Assembly: GCF_000585375.1 (NCBI RefSeq)
Contig: NZ_KK073874.1
Location: forward strand, 6,044,894-6,108,893
Length of the DNA: 64,000 bases
Reading direction: 5' to 3'
DNA from: Cryptosporangium arvum DSM 44712
GTDB taxonomy: Bacteria > Actinomycetota > Actinomycetes > Mycobacteriales > Cryptosporangiaceae
In this document: one piece after another, positions 47,781-55,483 of the stretch
Layout: each line of letters opens with the position of its first letter
Numbering within the stretch: the stretch's first letter is position 1
Position numbers and translations under genes: made by a program
The notes under the pieces: generated by a model
What the model was told of the DNA's origin: nothing
The model's database searches: none
What the model saw: only the letters and a program-made list of their open reading frames with translations

Positions 47781-48212
47781 ATGGCTGACGCATTCACCCC
47801 ACCGAGCGCGAGCCGGGCCCGCGCCGAACGCACCTACACCGCCCTGTTCCGCCTGGCCGAGCGGCATGCGGCCACCGAAGCCGACCGCGCCCGCCAGATC
47901 AACGGAGCCGTGCTCGGGCCGCACGAAGCGGTGCGGCTGGTCGCCTTCCTCGCCGGTGGTTCGGCGGCGTACCGGGAGGGCGAGCCGCCGGTCGACACCG
48001 ACGACCTCACCGCCGCGCTCACCCTCGTCCCCCTGGTGCGCACGGAGCTCGACGAACTGGAACTCGGCCTGCTCACGATGGCGCGCGGACGGGGGATGAC
48101 CTGGGCCGACATCGCGTTCGGGCTCGGGCTCGGCAGCGCCCAGGCCGCCTCCCAGCGCCACGACCGGCTCGCCGCCCGCGCCACCGACCCGGACCAAAGC
48201 GAAGCACGTTAA
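47781..48212 (+). CDS. Small HTH DNA-binding-like protein
   Basis: A 143-residue soluble protein, largely helical. The C-terminal half has MARGRGMTWADIAFGLGLGSAQAASQRHDRL, a pattern resembling the HTH of small actinobacterial regulators that recognise their own promoter (WADIA plus GLGSAQAA). The N-terminal half (ALFRLAERHAATEADRARQI, LVAFLAGGSAAYREG) has no recognised domain. The gene is divergent from tex and sits behind the palindrome at 47748. DNA binding is inferred from the HTH-like segment. Confidence 0.65.
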   Translation: MADAFTPPSASRARAERTYTALFRLAERHAATEADRARQINGAVLGPHEAVRLVAFLAGGSAAYREGEPPVDTDDLTAALTLVPLVRTELDELELGLLTMARGRGMTWADIAFGLGLGSAQAASQRHDRLAARATDPDQSEAR

Positions 48213-48265
48213 GACCCTCGAACACGGGCACCCCTTTCCCGTCATAACCGGAGGAAGGGGTTGAA

Positions 48266-49000
48266 ATGAGACGACGCATCATCGCCGCGCTCACGTTCAC
48301 CGGGCTGATCGGCGTCGGGGTGGCGGCCTTCGGGGCCACCGACGCGGGGCTGAACGCGCAGGACCGGCTGTTCCTGCGCTCGGCCCACCAGGGCCACCTG
48401 GCCGAGATCAGCGGTGCGCGGATCGCGCAGCACCGGTCCGCCACCACCAGCGTGCGCGAGCTGGCCACCCGCTGGATCACCGACCACACCGCGCTCGACC
48501 TGCGGCTGTCCCAGGCCGCGGTCGCGCTCGACGTCGTCCTGCCGGCGGGCCCGGACGCCGCGCAGGAGGCGGTCGAGGCGCGGTACCGGGCGGCGGCCAC
48601 CGCCGAGTTCGACGAGCTCTGGGTGAGCGCGCAGATCACCGCGCACCACCGGGCCGGCGCGCTGGTGGAGGCCGAGCTCCGGGTGGGGTCGTCGGCCGCG
48701 GTGAAGACGCTGGCGCGTGAGCTGCGCCCGGTGATCGCCACCCACCACCGGCTGCTGGCCGCCGCCGCGCCCGCCGCCGGGGTGGTGGTGCCGGCCGAGG
48801 AGAACGCGCCGCCGCCGGGGGCGGTGCGCACGACCGTGCCGACGCCACGGTCGGCGCCGCCGCCCGGCTGGCGGGTCACCGAGTCGCCGGGCACACCGGG
48901 CTGGACCCGCCCCTCACCGGAGACGTCCGGGGCGACGCTCTCCCCCATCCCGATTCCCGGCGGGCCGGGGCCGTCGCTCACCGTCGGAGCCGGTAGCTGA
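48266..49000 (+). CDS. Secreted DUF4142 protein
   Basis: A 244-residue exported protein. Signal peptide (RRIIAALTFTGLIGVGVAAF), then a helical DUF4142 domain at about 30-175: LNAQDRLFLRSAHQGHLAEI, VRELATRWITDHTALDLRLS, ITAHHRAGALVEAELRVGSS. This is a ferritin-like helical bundle of unknown function found in cell-envelope proteins. The last 70 residues are Pro-rich and probably disordered. ATG has ggaagggg upstream. Independent of the preceding gene by orientation but 53 bases apart; they may be co-transcribed. Confidence 0.85.
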   Translation: MRRRIIAALTFTGLIGVGVAAFGATDAGLNAQDRLFLRSAHQGHLAEISGARIAQHRSATTSVRELATRWITDHTALDLRLSQAAVALDVVLPAGPDAAQEAVEARYRAAATAEFDELWVSAQITAHHRAGALVEAELRVGSSAAVKTLARELRPVIATHHRLLAAAAPAAGVVVPAEENAPPPGAVRTTVPTPRSAPPPGWRVTESPGTPGWTRPSPETSGATLSPIPIPGGPGPSLTVGAGS

Positions 49001-49010
49001 CCAATTGGTC
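48999..49010. promoter_or_regulatory. 12-base palindrome upstream of the MFS gene
   Basis: GACCAATTGGTC is a perfect palindrome that begins at the DUF4142 stop codon and lies about 67 bases before the MFS start. A partial repeat of the half site (ttggt) follows. It may be an operator; no regulator is assigned. Confidence 0.35.
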
Positions 49011-49076
49011 ACAGTTGGTGGGGTCAACCAGGCCCCCGCCGAGGACGGGCGGCCACGGCTGACGGAGAGTGGACCG

Positions 49077-50351
49077 GTGGCGTGGACCGACGGCGGGACG
49101 GCGACCCGCGCTCCGCGCCTGCGGGCGGCGTTCGCCGGTACCCGGGCGCTGCGTGTGCCCGCGTTCCGGGCGTTGTTCGCCGCGCAGATCGTCTCCGGGG
49201 TCGGTACCTGGTCGCAGAACCTGGCGACCTCGCTGCTGGTCCTGCATCTGACCGGTAGCGCGGCCGCGCTCGGGCTCGTCACCGCGATCCAGTTCGCCCC
49301 GATGCTCGTGCTCTCGCCGGTCACCGGGCGCGTTCTCGACCGGTTCGACGTCCGCCGCGTCCTGCTCACGACCGGGGTGGCCGGCGGGGTGACCGCGCTC
49401 GGGCTGGCCGTGCTGGCCGCGGCCGGGCACGCTCCGCTCTGGGCGGTGATGGTCGCGGTCGGTCTGTTCGGGGTGGCGGGGGCCTTCGACCGGCCCGGCG
49501 TCTACACGCTGCTGCCCCGCACGGTCGACGAGGAGCGTCGGCCGAGCGCGATCAGCCTGGTCACCGCGAGCAACGCGGTCGCGCGGCTCGGTGGTCCCGC
49601 GCTCGCCGGTCTGCTGTACGCCACGCTCGGGCCGGCGGCCTGCTTCGGGTTCAACGCCGTGTCGTACGTGTTCGTCGTCGCCGCCCTCGTCGTGCTCCCC
49701 CGGCTCCGACCGACCCTCACCGGCGGGCCGACCGCGGCGGACGCGCCCGTCCCCACCGGCGGTGACGCCGGGCCGCAGGGAGGTGGGCTGGGAATCGGGT
49801 ACGCGTGGAGGCATCCGGACCTGCGTGCCGCGCTGCTGGCCAACGCGGCCATCGGGTGTCTCACCTTCAACTTCGCGGTGATGCTCGCGGCGATGGTCAC
49901 GTTCACCTACGACGGCGGTTCCGGCACCGTCGGGCTCGCGTACTCCACCGACGCGGTCGGCGCGGTCCTCGGCGGCCTGCTCGGCGTCGGAGCCGTGGTC
50001 ACCCGGCGGCGCACGGCCCTGGCCTGCGTCGGCCTCGGCGTCACGATCGCCGCCGCGGCCGCCGCCCCGAACCTCGTGCTGTTCCTGGTGGCCCTGCCGG
50101 TCATGGGCGTGGCGATCACGCTCTACCAGTCGTCGGTGACCGCGCTGGTGCAGCAGTCGTCCGCCCCGGCGATGCTCGGCCGGATGATGACGCTGCTCAC
50201 GCTGGGCTGGTTCGGCACGACTCCGGTCGGGGCACTGCTGATCGGGTGGATCGCCGACGCGCTGTCCCCGCGGGCCGCGATGGCCGTCGCCGGCGCCACG
50301 TGTCTAGTCTGCGCTGCCGCATTAGCGCTGCGAAAGGAACGCACACCGTGA
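49077..50351 (+). CDS. MFS transporter
   Basis: A 424-residue transporter with about 12 membrane segments, of the enterobactin-exporter/macrolide-efflux type (MFS_3). Features: RVPAFRALFAAQIVSGVGTWSQNLATSLLV in two stretches, the motif VTGRVLDRFDVRRVLL, RPSAISLVTASNAVARLGGP and a cytoplasmic loop rich in Gly/Pro. Substrate unknown. GTG 49077 has ggagag seven bases upstream; a TTG at 49005 is in frame. The stop overlaps the reductase start (GTGA), so the two are coupled. Confidence 0.9.
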   Translation: MAWTDGGTATRAPRLRAAFAGTRALRVPAFRALFAAQIVSGVGTWSQNLATSLLVLHLTGSAAALGLVTAIQFAPMLVLSPVTGRVLDRFDVRRVLLTTGVAGGVTALGLAVLAAAGHAPLWAVMVAVGLFGVAGAFDRPGVYTLLPRTVDEERRPSAISLVTASNAVARLGGPALAGLLYATLGPAACFGFNAVSYVFVVAALVVLPRLRPTLTGGPTAADAPVPTGGDAGPQGGGLGIGYAWRHPDLRAALLANAAIGCLTFNFAVMLAAMVTFTYDGGSGTVGLAYSTDAVGAVLGGLLGVGAVVTRRRTALACVGLGVTIAAAAAAPNLVLFLVALPVMGVAITLYQSSVTALVQQSSAPAMLGRMMTLLTLGWFGTTPVGALLIGWIADALSPRAAMAVAGATCLVCAAALALRKERTP

Positions 50352-51367
50352 CCCGTTACGTCCTGATCGGCGCCGGAGCGATCGGCGCGCCGGTCGCCGC
50401 GCAACTGCACGAGAGCGCTACCGACGTCGTGCTCGTCGCCCGCGGTGCGCACGCCAGGGCCATCCGCGAGCACGGGCTCACCTACGCCCGGCCCGACGGC
50501 GACCGCCAGGTACGGGTACCGGTCGTCGAGTCCGCCGCCGAGCTCGAGCTCCGGACCGACGACGTGCTCGTCGTCGCCACCAAGACCCAGGCCACCGAGG
50601 CCGTGCTGCAGGAGTGGGCCTGGCGCCCGGTGACCGGAGCGTCCACGGCCGCCGAGACGTTGCCGCTGATCAGCCTGCAGAACGGCCTGGAGAACGAACG
50701 GGCGGCGCTGCGCCGGTTCGCCCGGGTGTCGGGCGCCTCGGTCTGGATGCCCAGCAGCTACCTGCGCCCGGGTGAGGTCGTCGCGCCGGGTGAGCCCCAG
50801 GTGGGCACGTTCTGGCTCGGCCGGTACCCGGGTGGCCTCGACCCCGACACCGAACGCTGGGCCGACGACCTGCGCCGGGCCAACTTCGTCGTCCGCCTCG
50901 TCGACGACCTGCCGCGCTGGAAGGCCGGCAAGCTGCTGGCCAACCTCGCGAACGCGGCCGACGCGCTGTTCCCGGACGACGACCGGGCCGGCGAGCTGAA
51001 CCAGGCGCTCCGCGCCGAGGCCCGGCAGGTGCTGGCGGCCGCGGGGCTCGACCCGGCCGACCCCCGGGACGACCCGGAGGTCGATCTGCGGGCCTTCGGC
51101 CTCGCGCCGGCGCTGCTGGACCGGTACGGCGGCAGCTCCACGCGGCAGAGCTTGAGCCGCGCGTCCGGGGACACCGAAGCCGACTTCCTCAACGGCGAGA
51201 TCGTGCTGCTGGGCCGTCTGCACGGCGTCCCGACGCCGTTGAACTCACGCATCCAGGCCGCAGTGGCGTCGGTCGCGCGCGACGGCGTCCCGCCCGGTGG
51301 CGTCGGCACCGCGCTTCTGGACGACCTGCTGTGCGACGCCGCACAGCAGGGAGCCCCCACCGGGTGA
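50348..51367 (+). CDS. Ketopantoate reductase-family oxidoreductase (ApbA/PanE)
   Basis: A 339-residue NADP-dependent reductase. The nucleotide-binding N-terminus is RYVLIGAGAIGAPVAAQL, with VLVVATKTQATEAVL and LISLQNGLENE. The C-terminal helical domain has WKAGKLLANLANAADAL (catalytic Lys), and SRASGDTEADFLNGEIVLLGRLHGVPTPLN with the conserved EADFLNGEIV motif. Family members reduce 2-dehydropantoate or related ketoacids; the genome's true panE cannot be decided from here. It is coupled to the MFS gene, so it may serve a secondary pathway. The stop lies within a terminator stem. Confidence 0.88.
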   Translation: MTRYVLIGAGAIGAPVAAQLHESATDVVLVARGAHARAIREHGLTYARPDGDRQVRVPVVESAAELELRTDDVLVVATKTQATEAVLQEWAWRPVTGASTAAETLPLISLQNGLENERAALRRFARVSGASVWMPSSYLRPGEVVAPGEPQVGTFWLGRYPGGLDPDTERWADDLRRANFVVRLVDDLPRWKAGKLLANLANAADALFPDDDRAGELNQALRAEARQVLAAAGLDPADPRDDPEVDLRAFGLAPALLDRYGGSSTRQSLSRASGDTEADFLNGEIVLLGRLHGVPTPLNSRIQAAVASVARDGVPPGGVGTALLDDLLCDAAQQGAPTG

Positions 51368-51380
51368 GGTGGGGGCTCCC
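51349..51380 (+). terminator. Terminator hairpin overlapping the reductase stop codon
   Basis: Perfect 12-base arms gggagcccccac (51349-51360) and gtgggggctccc (51369-51380) with an 8-base loop that contains the TGA stop. No T-run. Probably ends the MFS-reductase transcript. Confidence 0.7.
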
Positions 51381-51448
51381 GGACGCGGCCCGCGGGATAG
51401 GCGCGCGTCACCGACCGAATGGGTCGGCGGTCAACGGGGCGGAGCGGC

Positions 51449-52321
51449 TCAGCCGGCCGCGCGCAGCGGCGTGCCCAGCGGTGTGGTGTGCGTGAGGCGG
51501 CTGTGCAGGTTGCCGCGGGCGGCGACGTCGCTGTAGTAGGTGTGGCGGCGCCGGGCGATGCACCCGTCCTGACGCGTGTGGGTCGGCAGCTGCTCGGGGT
51601 CGAGCTGGGAGTTGATGCCGTCGCGGAGCAGGGTGAGTGCTTCGGCGCGGAGTTGGGAGACGCGTGATTCGGTGACGCCGAGTTCGGTGGCGATGACGGC
51701 CATGGGGCGTTCGTCGAGGAAGTAGGACTCGACGACGGTGCGGAGGCGTTCGGGGAGGGCGGAGATGGCTTGGTGGAGGTAGCCGATTTTTTCGCGGTGG
51801 AGGAGGAGTTCTTCGGGGCCTTGGGTGCGGTCGGGGACGAGGTCTTCGGCGGTGCCGGCGGCGAAGCCTTGGAGGGAGAGGACGACGGCGCGTTGGACGT
51901 CGTCGGCGGCGGAGTGCAGTTCGGCGACGGCGACGCCGAGGGTTTCGGCGAGTTCGGTGTCGGTGGGGGTGCGGCCGAGTTGGGCGGTGAGTTCGGCGGT
52001 GGCGGTTTCGATTTTGCGGGCGCGGTGGCGGACGGAGCGGCTGGCCCAGTCGAGGCCGCGGAGTTCGTCGAGGAGGGCGCCGCGGATGCGGACGGTGGCG
52101 AAGGAGCCGAAGGGGGTGCCGCGGGTGGGGTCGAAGGAGCGGGCGGCGGCGGCGAGTGCGGCGAGGCCGGCGGAGGTGAGGTCGTCGCGGTTGACGTGGG
52201 CGGGGACGCGGCCGAGCATTTCGCGGACGAGGTGGCCGACCAGCGGCAAGTGCTCGCGGACGAGCGTGTCCAGCTCACGGTCGGTCAGGCGCGCCGTGGC
52301 GGCGAGAGAAGTCGTGCTCAT
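51449..52321 (-). CDS. FliA/WhiG-family RNA polymerase sigma factor
   Basis: A 290-residue sigma-28-type factor. Region 2 lies at about 20-95 (RDDLTSAGLAALAAAARSFD and FGSFATVRIRGALLDELRGL), region 3 at about 95-145 (RHRARKIETATAELTAQLGR), and region 4 at about 190-240 (ALPERLRTVVESYFLDERPM, HTH ATELGVTESRVSQLRAEAL). A basic tail of about 50 residues with no counterpart in FliA follows. Such factors read flagellar, chemotaxis and sporulation genes. Two promoters of matching type occur in this window. Codons between about 51640 and 52225 use GAA, CAA, CTC and GCC far more than neighbouring genes. ATG 52321 has aggggg upstream. Confidence 0.93.
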   Translation of the reverse strand: MSTTSLAATARLTDRELDTLVREHLPLVGHLVREMLGRVPAHVNRDDLTSAGLAALAAAARSFDPTRGTPFGSFATVRIRGALLDELRGLDWASRSVRHRARKIETATAELTAQLGRTPTDTELAETLGVAVAELHSAADDVQRAVVLSLQGFAAGTAEDLVPDRTQGPEELLLHREKIGYLHQAISALPERLRTVVESYFLDERPMAVIATELGVTESRVSQLRAEALTLLRDGINSQLDPEQLPTHTRQDGCIARRRHTYYSDVAARGNLHSRLTHTTPLGTPLRAAG

Positions 52322-52500
52322 GCGTTCCCCCTGTGTGTTCACCGGTCGGAGCCGTTCGCTCCCGCTCCCGCAGCGGGGCCGTTCCGGCCCGACACCACAG
52401 AGCTTCTGACCGTTCGGGTGCGGGAGCGGGTGCCGCTCAGTTGCACTCCGGTTGCAAGGAGTAGTTCCACGAACACCCTGCGTAAACACCTGAAACCACG
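52322..52500. promoter_or_regulatory. Structured leader of the sigma-factor gene
   Basis: The 180 bases upstream of the sigma start contain a perfect 12-base inverted repeat, cccgctcccgca (52361-52372) and tgcgggagcggg (52419-52430). A smaller dyad built on ttgca (near 52441-52456) lies close by. Both could fold in the mRNA leader or bind regulators. The AT-richer 52441-52500 segment is the likely promoter. Confidence 0.45.
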
Positions 52501-52501
52501 A

Positions 52502-52537
52502 AAAAGGCCGGGTACGGAGATCCGTACCCGGCCTTTT
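52502..52537. terminator. Bidirectional intrinsic terminator
   Basis: Perfect 17-base stem aaaaggccgggtacgga / tccgtacccggcctttt with a ga loop; both strands end in a T-run. It lies 12 bases after the stop of the 47-residue protein gene (minus strand) and isolates it from the sigma-factor gene. Confidence 0.93.
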
Positions 52538-52549
52538 CCTGGTTCTGCG

Positions 52550-52693
52550 TCAGCGCACCGCGCCGACCTGCTGGGCCTTCTTGGCCCGGCGGTGCCGGAG
52601 ATACCAACCGCCGCCGATGACGACGGCCGCACCCAGCGGCGTCCGGGCCGCGATCTTCTTGAGAATCGCGCCCTGGGCGAGTTCTTTCAGCAT
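52550..52693 (-). CDS. 47-residue membrane peptide
   Basis: A very small protein, MLKELAQGAILKKIAARTPL followed by a short hydrophobic helix (GAAVVIGGGWYL) and a basic tail (RHRRAKKAQQ). The ATG has aggaagg 4 bases upstream, and a strong terminator follows at once, so it is a complete transcription unit. A single-pass membrane peptide of unknown role; similar small proteins occur in actinomycetes. Confidence 0.7.
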   Translation of the reverse strand: MLKELAQGAILKKIAARTPLGAAVVIGGGWYLRHRRAKKAQQVGAVR

Positions 52694-52764
52694 GGGGACC
52701 TTCCTCGGGTAGCCAGCTCTGGTTGCTGAATACCCGGTGAACGGCCGGTCATGCCGAGCGAACG

Positions 52765-53508
52765 TCAGTTCGAGAAGTCCTGGGTCATCCAGAGCGTTCC
52801 CTTGGCGTCCCGGTACAGGTCGATACCGATGCGGCCCATGGAGGGGTTCAGGATGTTCCGGCGGTGACCGTCGTTCGGCGCCACCTCGTCGATCATCGAC
52901 TGGGTGATGCGGGTCGCGGTGGCCGTGTGCGCGGCGTCGGTGGAGGTCGTGGTGCTGCCGTACCCGATGTTCTCGGCCCAGGCGCTCCACTTCAGGCCCT
53001 GCGCGCTGATGCGCGTTCCGGCGTTGCCCTCACCGGCGCACTGGTGCGACAGGCCGCACCCGCCGGCCATCGTCAGGTTGTGCTGGTGCGCGGCGGCGCT
53101 CAGCTGGCTGTTGAGCGTCAGCGCCTTCGCGCCGTTGGCGGCACGCACCTTGTTGATCTGGGTCAGGACGGCCTGCACCGGGGCGGACGCCGCGGTCGTG
53201 GTGTTCGCGGTGCTGCCGACCGGAGCGGAGGTGACCGGAGCGGTCGTAACCGGCGCGGTGGGCGCGGTCGGCGTCGTGGGTCGCGTGACCGGTGTGGTGG
53301 TGACCGGCTTCGCCGGACGCGTGTAGCGCGGCCCGCCCCACGGGCCGTAGTACTCGTCGTCGTACTGGTGCTGCGACGCGTAGCGGTCGTAACCCCCAGC
53401 CGGGAGCGGAGCGGCGGAAGCCGCGGAACCCGCACCGACAGCCATCGTGGTAAAGACGGAGGCGGCGACGATGCCGAACACGATCTTCTTACCAACGGTG
53501 GTTCGCAC
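52765..53508 (-). CDS. Secreted CAP-domain (SCP/PR-1) protein
   Basis: A 247-residue exported protein. Signal peptide (KKIVFGIVAASVFTTMAVGA, cleavage after ASA), then a Tyr/Pro-rich and Thr/Pro/Val-rich linker to about 105. The CAP domain runs from 110 to the end: VLTQINKVRAANGAKALTLN, AAAHQHNLTMAGGCGLSHQC, WAENIGYG, MIDEVAPNDGHRRNILNPSM and WMTQDFSN. The CAP His-Glu-Glu-His signature residues are present (AAHQHN, AENI, DGHRRNI). Bacterial CAP proteins act outside the cell; function varies. GTG start. No strong promoter identified upstream. Confidence 0.9.
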   Translation of the reverse strand: MRTTVGKKIVFGIVAASVFTTMAVGAGSAASAAPLPAGGYDRYASQHQYDDEYYGPWGGPRYTRPAKPVTTTPVTRPTTPTAPTAPVTTAPVTSAPVGSTANTTTAASAPVQAVLTQINKVRAANGAKALTLNSQLSAAAHQHNLTMAGGCGLSHQCAGEGNAGTRISAQGLKWSAWAENIGYGSTTTSTDAAHTATATRITQSMIDEVAPNDGHRRNILNPSMGRIGIDLYRDAKGTLWMTQDFSN

Positions 53509-53634
53509 TAATTGTCCCCCTGTTTTCGGCGCTGACCGCGGTTGCCGTCGGCGTCACCGATCACATCGGCGGGGGTGCGCGGGCGGCGAGAAAACCGTCG
53601 GTGAGCGTCCGGGGGTAGCTGGGTTGCGGCAAAG

Positions 53635-53657
53635 TTGTCGGAGGCGTGGTGCATGCT
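53635..53657 (+). promoter_or_regulatory. Near-match to a PafBC-dependent promoter before the LLM gene
   Basis: TTGTCGGAG, 8 bases, then CATGCT. It fits tTGTCRgtg-N8-TAnnnT except that the first base of the -10 is C. The LLM start ATG follows 8 bases later. Possible DNA-damage control of this oxidoreductase, weaker than the pafB site. Confidence 0.35.
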
Positions 53658-53664
53658 CGGGCAC

Positions 53665-54633
53665 ATGGACATCGGATTCGGCCTCCCGGTCGCGGGAGGG
53701 TGGGCGACCCCGGGGAACGTGATCACGGTGGCCCGGCACGCCGAGGAGCTCGGTTACCGCACGCTCTGGTCGTTCCAGCGGCTACTGGTGCCCGAGGGCA
53801 AACGGCTCGCGCCGACGTACCACAGCGTCCTCGATCCGGTCGTGGCGCTGGCCTTCGCCGCCGGCACCACCGAGCGCATCGGCCTGGGCACCGCGATCGT
53901 CAACGCGCCGTTCACCACGCCGGCCGTGCTCGGTCAGCAGCTCGCGTCGCTCGACGTCCTCTCCCGGGGCCGCCTGCTGGCCGGTCTCGGCCTCGGCTGG
54001 ATCCCCGGCGAGTTCACGGCGGCCGGCGTCGCGTTCGAGCGCCGCGGCGCCCGGTTCGAGGAGTACCTGCGTTGCCTGGACGCGGTGTGGGGTCCCGACC
54101 CGGTCGCGTTCGAGGGCGAGTTCTACCGCGTCGAGGCGTCCTCGGTGCTCCCGAAGCCGGTGCAGCGGCCACGGCCGCCGGTGCTGATCGGCGGTGACGC
54201 TCCGCGTGCCCTGGAGCGGGCCGGCCGGCTCGCCGACGGGTGGATCAGCCGCAGCACGTTCGATCTCACGAAGTTGCGCCCGGCCGTCGACACCGTCCGC
54301 GCGGCCGCCGAGAAGGCCGGGCGCGATCCCGGCGCGCTGCGATTCGTCTGCCGGGGCGTCGTGGTCGTCGGCGAGCGCACCGGTCCGCTGACCGGCACGT
54401 TGGAGCAGGTGAAAGCCGACTTCCCGGCGCTCGAGGAGCAGGGCATCACCGAGGTCTTCGTCGACTTGAACTTCGATCCGGCGGTCGGCGCGATCGAGGC
54501 CGACGCCGGTGCGGGGCTGCGTCACGCGCTCACCGTGCTGGACGCGCTGGCCCCCGAGCGGGCCCGTCCGGCCGGGCAATTGGGCGGGTCACCTGAGAAA
54601 ACGTTGCGCGACCCGGGACACTGGACCTCATGA
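53665..54633 (+). CDS. LLM-class F420-dependent oxidoreductase
   Basis: A 322-residue TIM-barrel enzyme of the luciferase-like monooxygenase class that in actinomycetes usually uses F420 rather than flavin. Features: MDIGFGLPVAGGWATPGNVI, LWSFQRLLVPEG, GTAIVNAPFTTPAVLGQQLA, GLGLGWIPGEFTAAGV, YRVEASSVLPKPVQRPRPPV, LIGGDAPRALERAGRLADGW. The substrate is unknown. ATG 53665 gives the normal N-terminus; ATG 53653 is possible but lies in the putative promoter. Its stop overlaps the next gene (ATGA). Confidence 0.9.
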   Translation: MDIGFGLPVAGGWATPGNVITVARHAEELGYRTLWSFQRLLVPEGKRLAPTYHSVLDPVVALAFAAGTTERIGLGTAIVNAPFTTPAVLGQQLASLDVLSRGRLLAGLGLGWIPGEFTAAGVAFERRGARFEEYLRCLDAVWGPDPVAFEGEFYRVEASSVLPKPVQRPRPPVLIGGDAPRALERAGRLADGWISRSTFDLTKLRPAVDTVRAAAEKAGRDPGALRFVCRGVVVVGERTGPLTGTLEQVKADFPALEEQGITEVFVDLNFDPAVGAIEADAGAGLRHALTVLDALAPERARPAGQLGGSPEKTLRDPGHWTS

Positions 54634-55256
54634 GCTCGCCACGACGCCTGTTCGCGATGCTCGGTGCGGCCACGGTCGCCACCGTCTTCGCCGTACTGAT
54701 ACCGGCCCAAGCCTGGGCCGCCGAGAACCCCGCCCTCGCCAACCTCGCCGTCGAGACCGCCCGCGGTCGTCGCAGCCGGGGCGGGTTCGGCGGCATCTGC
54801 GGCCTGGTCTGCTGCCTGCTGTTCATCGCCGTCATCGTGATCGGCGTGGTGCTGTACATGCGCCGCCGCGGTGGCGGCCAGGGCGGTCCCGGCGGGCCCG
54901 GCGGCTTCGGCCCCGGCCCCGGCCCGAACCCGGGTGGCCCCGGTGGTTACGGGCCCGGCAACTACGGCCAGCCGACGAGCGGCCCGGGCTACACCCCGCC
55001 GCCCACCAGCGGGCCGGGCGCGGGTTACGGGCCGCCGCCCACCAGCGGTGCCGGCTACACCCCGCCGCCGAGCAACGACCCGGGGCCCGGGTACCCGCCG
55101 CCGAGCAGCGGTCCGGGCTACACGCCGCCCCCGGGAGAGCCGGGCTCCGGATACCCGCCGCCCGGAAACGGCCCGGGGTACACGCCGCCGCCGACGAGCG
55201 GGCCGCCCGGGCCGCCGCCGGGCTCGGGTCCGCTGCCGCCGTCGGCTCCGTACTGA
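54630..55256 (+). CDS. Pro/Gly-rich single-pass membrane protein
   Basis: A 208-residue protein coupled to the LLM gene by ATGA overlap. It has a signal-like N-terminus (ending QAWAAENPALA), a short region, one membrane helix (GICGLVCCLLFIAVIVIGVV, about 52-73), basic residues RRRGGG, and a long Gly/Pro/Tyr-rich tail. The tail repeats motifs like SGPGYTPPP, AGYGPPP and PGYPPP about nine times. The tail is probably cytoplasmic and disordered, like tails of actinobacterial septal or scaffold proteins. No domain is recognised. Confidence 0.75.
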   Translation: MSSPRRLFAMLGAATVATVFAVLIPAQAWAAENPALANLAVETARGRRSRGGFGGICGLVCCLLFIAVIVIGVVLYMRRRGGGQGGPGGPGGFGPGPGPNPGGPGGYGPGNYGQPTSGPGYTPPPTSGPGAGYGPPPTSGAGYTPPPSNDPGPGYPPPSSGPGYTPPPGEPGSGYPPPGNGPGYTPPPTSGPPGPPPGSGPLPPSAPY

Positions 55257-55268
55257 TCGCTCGTTGAC

Positions 55269-55315
55269 GAAGGCCCGGTTCCCCTCCAGCTTTTCCGGAG
55301 GGGAACCGGGCCTTC
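55269..55315. terminator. Strong hairpin after the Pro/Gly-rich gene
   Basis: Perfect 19-base arms gaaggcccggttcccctcc (55269-55287) and its complement (55297-55315) with a 9-base loop containing tttt. It closes the LLM-membrane protein transcript 12 bases after the stop codon. Confidence 0.85.
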
Positions 55316-55483
55316 GCCGTTCCGCCGCACTGTTCGTCCGCCCGCGGTGGGTTCGCCGGGTGGCGTCGGCGGTGCTGTCCGAAGCGGACATGGTTCGCCT
55401 CACACCCACGTCGCAAACCGTGGGCGGCACGGACGGCGCAAGAAGTGGCACGCGGCTGGGCTCCGTGCCGGCTCTGGAGAGTC

